DNA of 46,219 nt. Source: Methanoregula sp. (GTDB lineage: Archaea > Halobacteriota > Methanomicrobia > Methanomicrobiales > Methanospirillaceae). Position 1 is the stretch's first letter; the number at the start of each line of letters is the position of its first letter. The notes under the pieces were generated by a model, which saw only the letters and a program-made list of their open reading frames with translations, ran no database searches and had not been told where the DNA came from. The translations under genes and the position numbers were made by a program. Below are positions 17,715 through 27,371 of this stretch, in pieces. Where the stretch lies: NCBI RefSeq assembly GCF_028712425.1, contig NZ_JAQTQD010000020.1, positions 1-46,219 on the forward strand. The letters are read 5' to 3'.

Positions 17715-18689
17715 TCACGATGGCTCCTCCGGCATCTTCTTTGTGATGTACCATGCATGCATGCCCAGGATAATGTACAGCGGGAAGAGGATGCCGTAGG
17801 TATTCGCCTCGCCATAGTACTTGAAGATCCAGACCGTTGCGGTGATGTCGATCTGGAAGATCATGATCCCCCACCATTTGCCGAGATACCCGTAGCCCAG
17901 TCCGGGTAACAGGAAATTGAGGACCCCGGCAACAAGAGGATTTTTCCTGAGCCGCGGGCGCCGGCAGAGTCCCCGCGGGAGGAGCATTGAGGGGACTTCA
18001 CACTTCTGCGAGGCGAGCATTGCCTCCCATCTCACCTGCCGGTCCTCATCCCCCAGCGCATGGAGGAGGGCGGGCCCCGCATCGCTGCTCCCGATTGCGC
18101 CAAGCGCCCGGACTGCTTTGCGCCGCAGGTCTGCATCCGGGTCGGAGAGGAGGCTCGTGAGCACGGGAACCGCAGCGTTTCGGAGTGCGGTAAGCCGTTC
18201 CCAGTCCTGCATGCCGGCAGCGAACCACGCCCGGTCATCATCCGTTTCCGGGACATACCCTGCCTTGTTCAGGGAGACTGCCGACGCGTGCCGGACATAC
18301 TTGTCCCGGTCGCGGAGCGAGGTGAGGAGGACCGGGACTGCCCCGCCTCCTTCAATCTGCCCGAGCGCAATGCAGGCCTGGTACCGGATCTCGCTGCTCT
18401 TGTCCTTTGTCAGGCCTGCCAGCGCATCCAGTGCCTGCACATCCCCGATCTGCCCGAGTGCGGCGATGATCCCGAGGCGACGGGCCCGGTTCCGGGTCGT
18501 GAGGGCTGCGATAAGGGGGCCGGTTGCAGGCGAGCCCATCCGTGCCAGCGCTTCCGCTGCCGACACCTGGTCTGCCGGATTCGCTGATGCGAGGTGGCGG
18601 ATGAGCGCGGAGATGTCGCGTTGCTCCTCCAGCACTGCGATATCCGGCGCCGGTCTCGAAAACAGGTCCTGTGGCACCATCGGTATCAC
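17715..18689 (-). CDS. HEAT-repeat protein with C-terminal membrane domain
   Basis: 324 residues. Residues 30-220 form about six HEAT/PBS-lyase-like repeats (for example DQVSAAEALARMGSPATGPL, ALGQIGDVQALDALAG). The C-terminal 80 residues have NPLVAGVLNFLLPGLGYGYLGKWWG and a second membrane helix. The GYGYLGKWWG region resembles TM2-type domains. The gene is a tandem paralogue of its upstream neighbour, whose stop it overlaps with a GTGA at 18686-18689; an ATG at 18680 is an alternative start. HEAT repeats usually bind proteins; the partner is unknown. Confidence 0.8.
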   Translation of the reverse strand: MIPMVPQDLFSRPAPDIAVLEEQRDISALIRHLASANPADQVSAAEALARMGSPATGPLIAALTTRNRARRLGIIAALGQIGDVQALDALAGLTKDKSSEIRYQACIALGQIEGGGAVPVLLTSLRDRDKYVRHASAVSLNKAGYVPETDDDRAWFAAGMQDWERLTALRNAAVPVLTSLLSDPDADLRRKAVRALGAIGSSDAGPALLHALGDEDRQVRWEAMLASQKCEVPSMLLPRGLCRRPRLRKNPLVAGVLNFLLPGLGYGYLGKWWGIMIFQIDITATVWIFKYYGEANTYGILFPLYIILGMHAWYITKKMPEEPS

Positions 18690-19651
18690 TGCTGATCAGA
18701 GATCCTCCGTGCAAGATAGTACGTGTGCAGGCCGAGTACTGCCGTGACGGGATAGGCAACGAAATAGGGCAGGAACGGGCCGGTTGCGAGCTGGGCAAGG
18801 ACAATCACCGACATGTAGGCCATGAAGACCGGAAATCCCCACCACTTCCCGATGTAGTTGTACCCGAGGCCAAGGAAGAGGAAGTTTAAGATACCGGCGG
18901 CGACAGGGTTGGGGCCGGTGCGTTCGCGGGATGCGAGAAAGAGGGGCATGCGGGCAGGAGTGATCCCGCAGTTCATTGCAGCAAGGACTGATGCCCAGCG
19001 GACACCCGGGTCACGGTCCCGGATACCGTCCTCGCAGGCACGGCACCCTTCGCCCGCACCGATCTCCCCGATCAGCGAGACAACCCGTGACCGGATTGCC
19101 GGGTCGGGATCGTGAGAGATATCGCAGAGCAGCGGGACTGAAGCGGGCCCAGCCATTCGGACTGCATCCCAGTCGCACCGGGCGATACGGTACCGGAGGC
19201 GATCGTTTTCATGCTCCGGTTCCCACCCGAGCCGGTCAAGCGAGACGGCGGCTGCATACCTGAGGTATTTTGTATTGTCAGAGAGCAGCCGGACCAGGCA
19301 GGGGACGGCCTCAGGCAATCCGATCTCCCCGAGGGCGAAGACTACAGCGCAGAGAATCTCGCTGTGCTTCTCTTTCTGGAGGCGGGCGATGAGGGGACGG
19401 GCCGATGCCGGGTCCCTGATGCCGGCGAGTGCTTCGATGGCGCCAAGGCGCATGAGGGCCCGGGGAGATTGCAGGGCAGAAAGGAGATATGGCACTGCCG
19501 GAGTGCCGATGCCAATAAGGCCATCAGCAGCACGCTTCCTCATCGCCGGATCCGGGTCCGCAAGGCACCGGACAAGCGCCGGAACATCCCGTACGGCAAT
19601 CAGGTTCCCGATATCCGCAGGGGGCCGGAAGAGAAGGTCGGCGGGCGGCAT
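18686..19651 (-). CDS. HEAT-repeat protein with C-terminal membrane domain (paralogue)
   Basis: 321 residues, first gene of the pair. HEAT repeats fill residues 30-220 (DPAMRKRAADGLIGIGTPAVPYL, ALAGIRDPASARPLIARL), then NPVAAGILNFLFLGLGYNYIGKWWG and two membrane helices. Order, length and the N-terminal LLFRPPADIGNL (compare LFSRPAPDIAVL in the neighbour) show a duplication. I use the ATG at 19651 because the neighbour's similarity begins there; the frame stays open to 19762, but that part overlaps an inverted-repeat element. The function is unknown. Confidence 0.78.
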   Translation of the reverse strand: MPPADLLFRPPADIGNLIAVRDVPALVRCLADPDPAMRKRAADGLIGIGTPAVPYLLSALQSPRALMRLGAIEALAGIRDPASARPLIARLQKEKHSEILCAVVFALGEIGLPEAVPCLVRLLSDNTKYLRYAAAVSLDRLGWEPEHENDRLRYRIARCDWDAVRMAGPASVPLLCDISHDPDPAIRSRVVSLIGEIGAGEGCRACEDGIRDRDPGVRWASVLAAMNCGITPARMPLFLASRERTGPNPVAAGILNFLFLGLGYNYIGKWWGFPVFMAYMSVIVLAQLATGPFLPYFVAYPVTAVLGLHTYYLARRISDQQ

Positions 19652-19756
19652 ATGACTGGTGCCTTGTTCTGGATGGGTGAGTATGATGCCGGCACGATAA
19701 TCAAGGTTATGCCCGGAAACCGGGACCTTCCCCCATAGTTCCTCCAGCAGCAGGAA

Positions 19757-19977
19757 GTACACCGTCCGACCCCCCTACGCCCACCAGCGGGATTCCTGTG
19801 CCTGCTTCGGGAGAGATCCGGCTTGTTTTGTTGAAGATTTGTGATCCCCTGTGGGGGGTCGGGCGGTGTACTAAATAAAAAAATGTGCGGCGGGAATGAG
19901 AAAAAAACGCATTTCACGGAGAGAACCATTCGACACTGTACCAGGATACTGTAGCTGATGTACACCGCCCGACCCCC
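19757..19977. repeat. Three-copy GTACACCGCCCGACCCC repeat, two copies inverted
   Basis: Copy A (19757-19775, plus; one mismatch T for C), copy B (19853-19871, inverted) and copy C (19960-19977, plus) share gtacaccg[ct]ccgacccc. B and C face each other and bound a 125-base segment of AT-rich sequence with A-tracts. No ORF lies inside. The 443 bases between the HEAT gene and serA hold only this element. Confidence 0.65.
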
Positions 19978-20094
19978 TGTTATGGAAAGTCAGCACAGAT
20001 TCCCGGATGATCTCTGATCAGGCTTCGCGAAGTCGGGATTGCAGATGCCAGGACAATGTCCGGGCTGAGAGAGAATTTTCCAAAAAAAAGAGTA

Positions 20095-21699
20095 TCAGAT
20101 CTTCTCATCCGATATCTTGGCAAACGTCATGGATGAGATTCCGGGCAGGCCGCGGAGTTCTTCGATCACGGGCTGCGGTACAGGGCTGTCCACGTTTAAG
20201 ACCATCAGCGCCGGTTCCTTCGGGTTGAACCGGCCGACCTGCATGCCCGCGATGTTTATGTTGTTCTTGCCGAGCACGGTTGCTGCCCGCCCGATAACAC
20301 CGGGCTGGTCCACATGCTTGGAGACCAGCAGGTAGCCCTCGGGGATCAGGTCCATCGTGTAGCTGCCGACTGCAACGATCCGGCTCCGGCCCTTCTGGAA
20401 CACCGTGCCGCTGACCGACTCCTCGCCCTTGTCGGTCCGGATCTTTATGGTGATGAGGTTTTTTAATCCCCGTGCCTCTTCCGTCACGGTCTCGCTGACC
20501 TGGATGCCGCGCTCCTTTGCTACGAACTCTGCGTTCACGATATTGACCGGCTGCTGGAGGATCGGGTCGAGGAGCCCTTTGAGGGCAAGCCGGGTGACGA
20601 ACTTCATGCTGCCGGCATAGGCCGAAAGCTCCCCACCGTAGATGCACTCGACCGAGGCAAGCCTGCCGCCTGCCACCTGGACCGCGAACCGGCCCATCTT
20701 CTCGGCAAGCTGGGCAAAGGGCTGGAGGGCTTCCGTGTGTTCGGAGGGGATCATGGGGGCGTTCACCACGTACTTAGCCGATCCGCCCTTTAAGACATCG
20801 ATGCACTGCTTTGCCACCGAGACTGCCACGTTCAGCTGGGCCTCGACCGTGCTTGCCCCGAGGTGCGGGGTGACGATGACCTGGTCAAGGGTGAGGAGCG
20901 GGGACTCGGTTGGCGGTTCCTGCTCGAAGACATCGAGGGCAGCTCCCGCAACCTTGCCCGACTTGATTGCATCGTAGAGCGCCTTCTCGTCGATGATGCC
21001 ACCGCGGGCGCAGTTGATGATCCGCACGCCGTCCTTCATCGTGGCAATGCTCTTCTCGTTGATGACATGCGTTGTCTCGGGGATGAGCGGGGTGTGGACG
21101 GTGATGATGTCAGCGATCTTGAAGAGGTCGGCCATCGACATCATCTCCACGCCGAGCTGGGCAGCCCGTTCCTGCGTGATGAACGGGTCGTAGGCCACGC
21201 ACTTCATGTCCATGGCCTTTGCCCGCTTTGCCACCTCGCGGCCGATCCGCCCGAAGCCGACGATACCCAGCGTCTTCTCGTTCAGTTCCACGCCCATGAA
21301 CTTCGAGCGCTTCCACTCCTTCTTCTTTAAGCTCGCGTTCGCCTGCGGGATGTTCCGGGCGAGCGCCTGCATCATCGCCATCGTGTGCTCGGTTGCCGCA
21401 AGGGTATTTCCCTCGGGAGCATTCGCAACAATGATCCCCATTCGGGTTGCCGCGTCAACGTCGATATTGTCGACTCCCACGCCGGCACGCCCGATGAACT
21501 TCATCTTCTTTGCGGCCCCGATAACGTTTGCATTGACATCGGTGCCGCTCCGCACCAGCAGGGCATCATAATCCCCGATAATCCTGCAGAGCTCGTCCTC
21601 TTTTAAGTCTGTCCTGACGTCTACGTCAACGGCAGCCCGGAGGATGGCGAGCCCCTCTTCCGCCAGCGGATCGCTGACGAGCACTCTCGCGTTTGCCAT
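20095..21699 (-). CDS. serA: D-3-phosphoglycerate dehydrogenase
   Basis: First step of serine synthesis: oxidises 3-phosphoglycerate to 3-phosphohydroxypyruvate with NAD. 534 residues of the long (type I) form: substrate-binding domain with RAGVGVDNID at 71-80, the Rossmann motif GFGRIG at 148-153, catalytic ARGGIIDE and TPHLGAST, an intervening allosteric (ASB) domain, and a C-terminal ACT domain (VSKHVDQPGVIGRAATVLGK) that in relatives binds serine. The start ATG at 21699 gives the conserved MANARVLVSDPLAEEG; the frame stays open to 21834. Divergent from ppsA. Confidence 0.95.
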   Translation of the reverse strand: MANARVLVSDPLAEEGLAILRAAVDVDVRTDLKEDELCRIIGDYDALLVRSGTDVNANVIGAAKKMKFIGRAGVGVDNIDVDAATRMGIIVANAPEGNTLAATEHTMAMMQALARNIPQANASLKKKEWKRSKFMGVELNEKTLGIVGFGRIGREVAKRAKAMDMKCVAYDPFITQERAAQLGVEMMSMADLFKIADIITVHTPLIPETTHVINEKSIATMKDGVRIINCARGGIIDEKALYDAIKSGKVAGAALDVFEQEPPTESPLLTLDQVIVTPHLGASTVEAQLNVAVSVAKQCIDVLKGGSAKYVVNAPMIPSEHTEALQPFAQLAEKMGRFAVQVAGGRLASVECIYGGELSAYAGSMKFVTRLALKGLLDPILQQPVNIVNAEFVAKERGIQVSETVTEEARGLKNLITIKIRTDKGEESVSGTVFQKGRSRIVAVGSYTMDLIPEGYLLVSKHVDQPGVIGRAATVLGKNNINIAGMQVGRFNPKEPALMVLNVDSPVPQPVIEELRGLPGISSMTFAKISDEKI

Positions 21700-21888
21700 A
21701 AAAACCCATACAATATCAGCACCGTACTTAAAGAGGATTATTCTTTTTTTGACTGGTGCCGGGAAAGAAGAAGGTTTTCCCAATAGCGGGGTGAGGGGAG
21801 AACTGCCAAAGAAGAGTGCCTGCACAGCATACACCGGATATCATAATCCTTAAACAGGACGCCGGCAAGATCATAAGTGGTGCGAGCA

Positions 21889-24168
21889 ATGAAAGATGTG
21901 CCCAATATACTCTGGCTCGAGGAGATCCGGAAGGAGGATATCATATCCGTCGGGGGCAAGGGTGCCTCCCTGGGGGAGATGGCCTCCATCGGCCTTCCGG
22001 TCCCCAGGGCCTTCGTGGTCACTGCCCAGGCTTTCCGCAGGTTTTTAGTCGAGACCGGTCTTGAGAAGAAGATTTTTTCATCTTTAGAGAACCTCGACGT
22101 GGAAGACAATGTGGCGCTGGAGAAGGCTGCCGACAATGCAAAGAACCTGGTCTTAAAAGCGAAGATGCCGGCAGCGATCCGCGACGATATCAAAAAGTCC
22201 TACAAGAAGATGGGCGACGAGCTGATCGTTGCGGTCCGTTCGAGCGCAACGGCCGAGGACCTGCCGGACGCAAGTTTCGCCGGCCAGCAGGAGACGTTCC
22301 TCAATATCAAAGGCGAGGCGGCACTCGTCTCGTCGGTCCAGAAGTGCTGGGCCTCGCTCTACGGCGCCCGGGCCATCTATTACCGGGCAAAGCAGGGATT
22401 CGACGACCATACCGTGAACATCGCGGTCGTTGTCCAGCAGCTGGTCCACTCGGAGAAGGCCGGTGTCATGTTCACGTCCCACCCCATCACGGGGGAGCCC
22501 GAGACCATCATCGAAGGCTCATGGGGCCTGGGGGAGGCTGTTGTCTCGGGAACAGTCTCACCGGACAAGTATGTCTTCGACCAGCGGAAGGAGACGGTCA
22601 CAGACACCTACATTGCAAACAAGAAAGTGGAGATCATTGCCGACGGTGACCATGGCACGAAGATTGCCGAGGTTTCAAAGGACCGCCAGGACGCACAGGT
22701 CCTCTCAGACGCTGAAGTTGCCAAGCTTGCCATGTACGGGAAGATCGCGGAGAACCACTACGGGGTGCCGCAGGACGTTGAATGGGGCGTTGTGGCAGGG
22801 ACGATCTATATCCTCCAGTCCCGACCGATCACGACGATAGGAAAGAAGGAAGGAAAGGGCATGTCACAGAAATCGGATGCAAAAGTCATCCTGAAAGGAC
22901 AGGGTGCGGCCCCGGGGATCGCCTCCGGAAAGGTCATCATCATCAGGGACGTGAAGGACACCGGGGCAGTCAAGGAGGGCGATATCCTTGTTACCCGGAT
23001 GACGAACCCGGACATGGTCCCGGCCATGCGCAAGGTTGCCGCGATCATCACGGACGAGGGCGGTATGACCTGTCACGCGGCCATCGTGAGCCGCGAGCTT
23101 GGCACCCCGGCCATTGTCGGGACGAGAAACGCGACCAACCAGCTCAAGAACGGGCAGGTCATCACGGTCGACGGCGAGATGGGGTTCGTGTACGAGGGCG
23201 AGATCGCACCCAAACCTTCCGCACAGGCCCCAGCGGCAGGGCAGGTTGTGGCCGTCAGCGCCCCAATCATCACCGCAACGAGCGTGAAAGTCAACGTCTC
23301 CATTCCGGAGGCAGCGGCACGGGCAGCGGCAACCGGCGCAGACGGCGTTGGCCTCCTCCGGATCGAGCACCTGATCCTCGGCCTCAACAAGACCCCCTCC
23401 TGGTACATTGTCAACAACCGCGAGGAGGAGTTCATAAAAGAGCTCCATGACGGGATCAAGATCGTGCTCGACGCATTCCCGGGCAAGCCGGTCTGGGTCC
23501 GTACCCTCGACGCCCCGACCGACGAGTTCCGGAACATGGCCGGTGGCGAGAACGAGCCGCACGAGCACAACCCGATGCTTGGCTGGAGAGGCATCCGCCG
23601 CGACCTCCAGAGCCCTGACCAGTTCCGTCTCCAGATCGAGGCCTTCAAGCGCCTCTGGAAAGACGGTTACGAGAACCTCGGTATCATGTTCCCGATGGTC
23701 TCCCACCCCGAGGAGTTCATCGTGGGAAAAGAGATGATGCGGGCCAGCGGCGTCGACGTGGAGAACGTAGCGCTCGGCATCATGATCGAGATCCCGGCAA
23801 GCGCCCTCATGATCGAGGATTTTATCCGGGCCGGGATAAAATTCGCATCGTTTGGGACCAATGACCTCATCCAGTACACGCTCGCCATCGACCGCAACAA
23901 CGAGAACGTGGCGGACATGTACAACCCGAAGCACCCGGCAGTCCTCACCCTTATCCACAACGCCATCCAGGTCTGCCGGGCCTACAATGTCGAGTGTTCC
24001 ATCTGCGGGCAGGCCGGTTCCGACCCGAAGATGGCCACCTGGCTCGTGGAGCACGGCATCACGAGCATCTCGGCAAACATCGACGCCATCCCGAAGATCC
24101 GCGAAGCCGTGGCAAAGACGGAAAAGCGCATTATCCTTGAAGCCGCGAGAACCAAAGATGCTGAATAA
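21889..24168 (+). CDS. ppsA: Phosphoenolpyruvate synthase
   Basis: Makes phosphoenolpyruvate from pyruvate and ATP, the entry to gluconeogenesis in autotrophic methanogens. 759 residues: N-terminal ATP-grasp domain (GGKGASLGEM, VRSSATAEDLPDASFAGQQ), phosphohistidine domain with the catalytic His396 in GGMTCHAAIVSRELG, and the C-terminal pyruvate-binding barrel (FGTNDLIQYTLAIDRN, CSICGQAGSDP). I chose the ATG at 21889; a GTG four codons upstream is possible. The next gene, mfnA, overlaps its end by 11 bases. Confidence 0.95.
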   Translation: MKDVPNILWLEEIRKEDIISVGGKGASLGEMASIGLPVPRAFVVTAQAFRRFLVETGLEKKIFSSLENLDVEDNVALEKAADNAKNLVLKAKMPAAIRDDIKKSYKKMGDELIVAVRSSATAEDLPDASFAGQQETFLNIKGEAALVSSVQKCWASLYGARAIYYRAKQGFDDHTVNIAVVVQQLVHSEKAGVMFTSHPITGEPETIIEGSWGLGEAVVSGTVSPDKYVFDQRKETVTDTYIANKKVEIIADGDHGTKIAEVSKDRQDAQVLSDAEVAKLAMYGKIAENHYGVPQDVEWGVVAGTIYILQSRPITTIGKKEGKGMSQKSDAKVILKGQGAAPGIASGKVIIIRDVKDTGAVKEGDILVTRMTNPDMVPAMRKVAAIITDEGGMTCHAAIVSRELGTPAIVGTRNATNQLKNGQVITVDGEMGFVYEGEIAPKPSAQAPAAGQVVAVSAPIITATSVKVNVSIPEAAARAAATGADGVGLLRIEHLILGLNKTPSWYIVNNREEEFIKELHDGIKIVLDAFPGKPVWVRTLDAPTDEFRNMAGGENEPHEHNPMLGWRGIRRDLQSPDQFRLQIEAFKRLWKDGYENLGIMFPMVSHPEEFIVGKEMMRASGVDVENVALGIMIEIPASALMIEDFIRAGIKFASFGTNDLIQYTLAIDRNNENVADMYNPKHPAVLTLIHNAIQVCRAYNVECSICGQAGSDPKMATWLVEHGITSISANIDAIPKIREAVAKTEKRIILEAARTKDAE

Positions 24169-25267
24169 GGGTCAGTCCGAAGAAGAACTCTTCACCTTCC
24201 TTGCACAGAAGCGGCAGGAAGACCTTGACCATGATTTTATTTTAAGTTCCATGTGCACGATCCCGCACTCCGTTGCGGTCCGGGCACACTGCCTTTTCAT
24301 GGAGACGAACCTCGGAGACCCGGGGCTCTTCCCCGGCACCTTCTCCTTAGAAAAACTCCTCGTGCAGCGGTTCGGCACGCTATTCCACTGCGAAAACGCC
24401 GGTGGCTATGCAACGAGCGGGGGGACCGAGTCCAATATCCAGGCGCTCCGGCTGGCAAAGGCGCAGTGCAGCGATATTGCGGTGCCCAACGTGGTTGTCC
24501 CGGAGTCCGCCCACTTCTCGTTCAAGAAGGCCTGCGACATGCTGGGACTCGAGGCGCGGCCGGTCCCCCTTGGCAGCGACTTCCGGATGGACGCCGATGC
24601 TGCCGCAGGGCTTGTCGACAAAAACACCATCTGCCTTGTCGGCATTGCCGGGACCACGGAGTACGGGATGATCGATCCTATTGCCGCACTCGGGAAGATC
24701 GCAGTGCAGCACGACCTCTTCTTCCATGTAGACGCTGCCTTTGGCGGCATGGTCATCCCGTTCCTGGACAGGCCCTCGCCGTTTGACTTCGCTGTCGGGG
24801 GGGTCACGACCATTGCGGTTGATCCCCACAAGATGGGTATGAGCACCATCCCCTGCGGTTGCCTCCTGACACGGGATCCCGACCTGCTGAACTCGCTGAA
24901 CATCGATACGCCGTACCTCACCGTGAAGCAGGAATACACCCTTGCCGGCACACGGCCCGGGGCCCCGGTGGCCGGTGCACTCGCGGTCCTCGACTACCTC
25001 GGTGTTGATGGGATGAAAGCGGTCGTTACCGGGTGCATGAAGAACACGGAGCGTCTGATCGCGGGTATGGAGACACTCGGGTGCCCGCGGGCAGCGACCC
25101 CGGACCTCAATGTCGCGACCTTTTCCTGTGCAAAGGAGGCGATACCGTCCCCGTGGCGCGTCTCGTGGACCCGTAAGGGCCACCTCCGGATCGTCTGCAT
25201 GCCGCACGTACACGCCGGCAGGGTCGAGGCGTTCTTCCGTGCCATGCAGGAACACAAAAAACGGTAA
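24158..25267 (+). CDS. mfnA: L-tyrosine/L-aspartate decarboxylase MfnA
   Basis: PLP-dependent decarboxylase that makes tyramine for methanofuran; in many archaea the same family makes beta-alanine for coenzyme A. 369 residues, normal for archaea. The PLP site includes SGGTESN at 87-93, HVDAAFGG at 190-197 and Lys225 in [10 protein letters not shown]. The start at 24158 gives [19 protein letters not shown]; the frame is open far upstream, through the out-of-frame ppsA sequence, which is a shadow. It overlaps ppsA by 11 bases and is followed after 5 bases by hpt, so it sits in a coupled gene string. Confidence 0.93.
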   Translation: MLNKGQSEEELFTFLAQKRQEDLDHDFILSSMCTIPHSVAVRAHCLFMETNLGDPGLFPGTFSLEKLLVQRFGTLFHCENAGGYATSGGTESNIQALRLAKAQCSDIAVPNVVVPESAHFSFKKACDMLGLEARPVPLGSDFRMDADAAAGLVDKNTICLVGIAGTTEYGMIDPIAALGKIAVQHDLFFHVDAAFGGMVIPFLDRPSPFDFAVGGVTTIAVDPHKMGMSTIPCGCLLTRDPDLLNSLNIDTPYLTVKQEYTLAGTRPGAPVAGALAVLDYLGVDGMKAVVTGCMKNTERLIAGMETLGCPRAATPDLNVATFSCAKEAIPSPWRVSWTRKGHLRIVCMPHVHAGRVEAFFRAMQEHKKR

Positions 25268-25272
25268 AGACT

Positions 25273-25821
25273 ATGCTTGACAGACTCGTTGAATCGCTTG
25301 AAACCTGCCCCATGGTGAAACGCGGGGAGTACAACTACTTCATCCACCCGATCACCGATGGCGTACCGATTGTCGACCCCGCCCTGCTCCGCGACGTGGC
25401 TGCTGCCATGATCAAGGTGATGGACTTAAACAACGTGGACAAGATCGTGGTTGTCGAGGCTATGGGCATCCACATCGGGTCCGTCCTCTCCACCATGACT
25501 GACATCCCGATGACCGTGATGCGGAAGCGGGTGTACAACCTCCCGCACGAGGTCCCGGTCCACCAGGCCACCGGCTATTCAAAGGGCGAACTGTACCTGA
25601 ATGGCGTGTACAAGGGAGACCGCGTTGTCATCATCGACGATGTCGTGAGCACGGGCGGCACCATGAAGGCGCTCTTGAAAGCCCTGGAGATTGCGGGCGC
25701 CGAAGTCGTGGATGTCTGTATCGCGATCCAGCGGGGCGAACCCGACATCGGCCGGCCCTACAAGTCCCTCGTGAAGATTGAGGTGGACGAGCGGGTCCAT
25801 GTTGTCCGGCGATATATCTGA
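25273..25821 (+). CDS. hpt: Hypoxanthine phosphoribosyltransferase, archaeal type
   Basis: Purine salvage: converts hypoxanthine or guanine plus PRPP to the nucleotide. 182 residues with the archaeal layout: [22 protein letters not shown] at the start, [12 protein letters not shown] near 60-70, and the PRPP-binding loop [13 protein letters not shown] at 118-130. It begins 5 bases after mfnA and its end overlaps dph2 by 23 bases. Closely related archaeal APRT-like enzymes exist, but the N-terminal block fits Hpt best. Confidence 0.9.
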   Translation: MLDRLVESLETCPMVKRGEYNYFIHPITDGVPIVDPALLRDVAAAMIKVMDLNNVDKIVVVEAMGIHIGSVLSTMTDIPMTVMRKRVYNLPHEVPVHQATGYSKGELYLNGVYKGDRVVIIDDVVSTGGTMKALLKALEIAGAEVVDVCIAIQRGEPDIGRPYKSLVKIEVDERVHVVRRYI

Positions 25822-26746
25822 ACTCACCCGGGAACTGAAGAGACGGGGGGCCCGCCGGGTCGCCCTCCAGTTCCCGGAAGGGCTGAAGCGGAAGGCTTCA
25901 GGGTACGCAGCAGGGCTCAGGGAGGCCGGGTTCGATGTCATGGTCAGTGGCGACCCGTGCTACGGTGCCTGCGACCTTGCACTCGATACCCTTGCGGATG
26001 CTGACGTGCTCGTCCATCTCGGGCACACCCCGGTCGATAACCAGGACCGGGTCATCTTCATCCCGTATTCTGTTGACTTCGATGTCACGATCCTGAAGAA
26101 GGCCCTCCCGCTCCTGAAGGAAAAGACTGTCGGCCTTGTCACTACCGTCCAGCACGTCCACCTTGTCCCGGCCATGGAGGAGTTTCTCCGTTCGCAGGGG
26201 ATCGATGCCCGGGTCGCTGAGGGAAGGGGCAGGACCCCCTGCCGGGGCCAGGTGCTTGGTTGCTCGTTTACCGCTGCAAAAGACACGGGGGCGGATGAGA
26301 TCCTCTACGTGGGCACCGGGCTCTTCCACCCCATCGGGATCGCGCTCTCGACAAAGAAACGGGTTGTAGCCCTTGACCCGCTCTCGGGGATTGCATCGGA
26401 AGTGAGCGGCGAGACCCTGCTCCGCCGGCGGTTTGCCGTCATCGAGAAGGCAAAGGCAGCGACGAGCACCGGAATCATCCTCAGCACCAAGTCCGGGCAG
26501 GCAAGAAAGGAACTTGCAGAGAGGCTTGCTGCCCTCTCCCCTGGTGCCGTCATCGTCACGATGAAGGAGGTCAGCCCGGACGAGCTCACGAACCTCGGCT
26601 TTGGCTGTTACGTGAACACCGCCTGCCCCCGGCTCGCGTACGATGACCAGGTCCGATTCCCGGTCCCCGTCCTCTCCCCGCAGGAGTTCGAGATCGTCTG
26701 CGGGAAACGGAGCTGGGACGACTACACCGTCGACGAGATCCCATGA
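25799..26746 (+). CDS. dph2: Diphthamide biosynthesis enzyme Dph2
   Basis: Archaeal Dph2 transfers the 3-amino-3-carboxypropyl group of S-adenosylmethionine to a histidine of elongation factor 2, using a noncanonical radical-SAM 4Fe-4S cluster held by three separated cysteines. Candidates are visible in [11 protein letters not shown], in [10 protein letters not shown] and in [11 protein letters not shown]. The N-terminal [13 protein letters not shown] is typical. 315 residues. The ATG at 25799 lies inside hpt; its stop overlaps the following methyltransferase as ATGA. The arrangement implies translational coupling. Confidence 0.92.
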   Translation: MLSGDISELTRELKRRGARRVALQFPEGLKRKASGYAAGLREAGFDVMVSGDPCYGACDLALDTLADADVLVHLGHTPVDNQDRVIFIPYSVDFDVTILKKALPLLKEKTVGLVTTVQHVHLVPAMEEFLRSQGIDARVAEGRGRTPCRGQVLGCSFTAAKDTGADEILYVGTGLFHPIGIALSTKKRVVALDPLSGIASEVSGETLLRRRFAVIEKAKAATSTGIILSTKSGQARKELAERLAALSPGAVIVTMKEVSPDELTNLGFGCYVNTACPRLAYDDQVRFPVPVLSPQEFEIVCGKRSWDDYTVDEIP

Positions 26747-27357
26747 AGCTCAAACAGCTCGAGATGTCCCTCCAGCGCCTTTCAGGCTTCCATCGCCCGA
26801 AGGCTGCTCTTGAGCAGTACCAGACACCGGCACCCCTTGCTGCCCGGCTCCTCTACCACGCCCTGATGAAAGGGGATATTGAGGGGAAACGGGTCGTGGA
26901 CCTCGGGTGCGGCACCGGGATGCTGGCCATCGGGGCCGCCCTGCTCGGGGCCGGATCTGTTACGGGAGTGGATATTGACGAGCGAGCCCTTGTCGTTGCA
27001 CAAGAGAACGCCCGGCTCCTCGATGCTGAAGTCACGTTCCTCTCATCTGACCTGCGGGAGGGGGGCTGCGGGGAACGGATCGGCGCCTGCGATACGATTG
27101 TCATGAACCCGCCGTTCGGTGCCCAGAAGGCGCACGCGGACCGGCCCTTCATTGACTGCGCTCTCTCGGTTGCAGATGTTACCTACAGCATCTTTAATGC
27201 AGGGTCTATCCCATTTGTTGAAGCATATACTGCACAGAAGGCAGAGGTCACCGAGAAGATCGGCGGAGCGTTTCCCATCAAACGCACCTTTGCCTTCCAC
27301 ACAAAAGACGTGCAGGAGATCGAGGTCGAGATCCTACGGCTGAAACGGACTGTGTAA
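26743..27357 (+). CDS. METTL5-like N6-adenine RNA methyltransferase
   Basis: 204-residue class I SAM-dependent methyltransferase. Motif I is DLGCGTG at 53-59, motif II VTGVDIDERAL, and the catalytic NPPFGAQ at 122-128, the N6-adenine (N/D)PP(F/Y) signature. The opening [20 protein letters not shown] and the LEQYQTPAPLAARLL block match the archaeal relatives of METTL5, which modify an adenosine in small-subunit rRNA. It is coupled to dph2 by ATGA overlap, so both neighbours modify translation components. The exact target is inference. Confidence 0.88.
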   Translation: MKLKQLEMSLQRLSGFHRPKAALEQYQTPAPLAARLLYHALMKGDIEGKRVVDLGCGTGMLAIGAALLGAGSVTGVDIDERALVVAQENARLLDAEVTFLSSDLREGGCGERIGACDTIVMNPPFGAQKAHADRPFIDCALSVADVTYSIFNAGSIPFVEAYTAQKAEVTEKIGGAFPIKRTFAFHTKDVQEIEVEILRLKRTV

Positions 27358-27371
27358 CCCCACCCCGCAGC

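Noticed and set aside
19853-19977. Insertion sequence
   Set aside because: No transposase ORF fits in 125 bases and no target duplication is evident; kept only as a repeat or MITE-like candidate.
22864-24054. A 396-codon minus-strand open frame inside ppsA
   Set aside because: Antisense to conserved ppsA domains; composition (Asp/His/Val-rich) is typical of a complementary-strand shadow.
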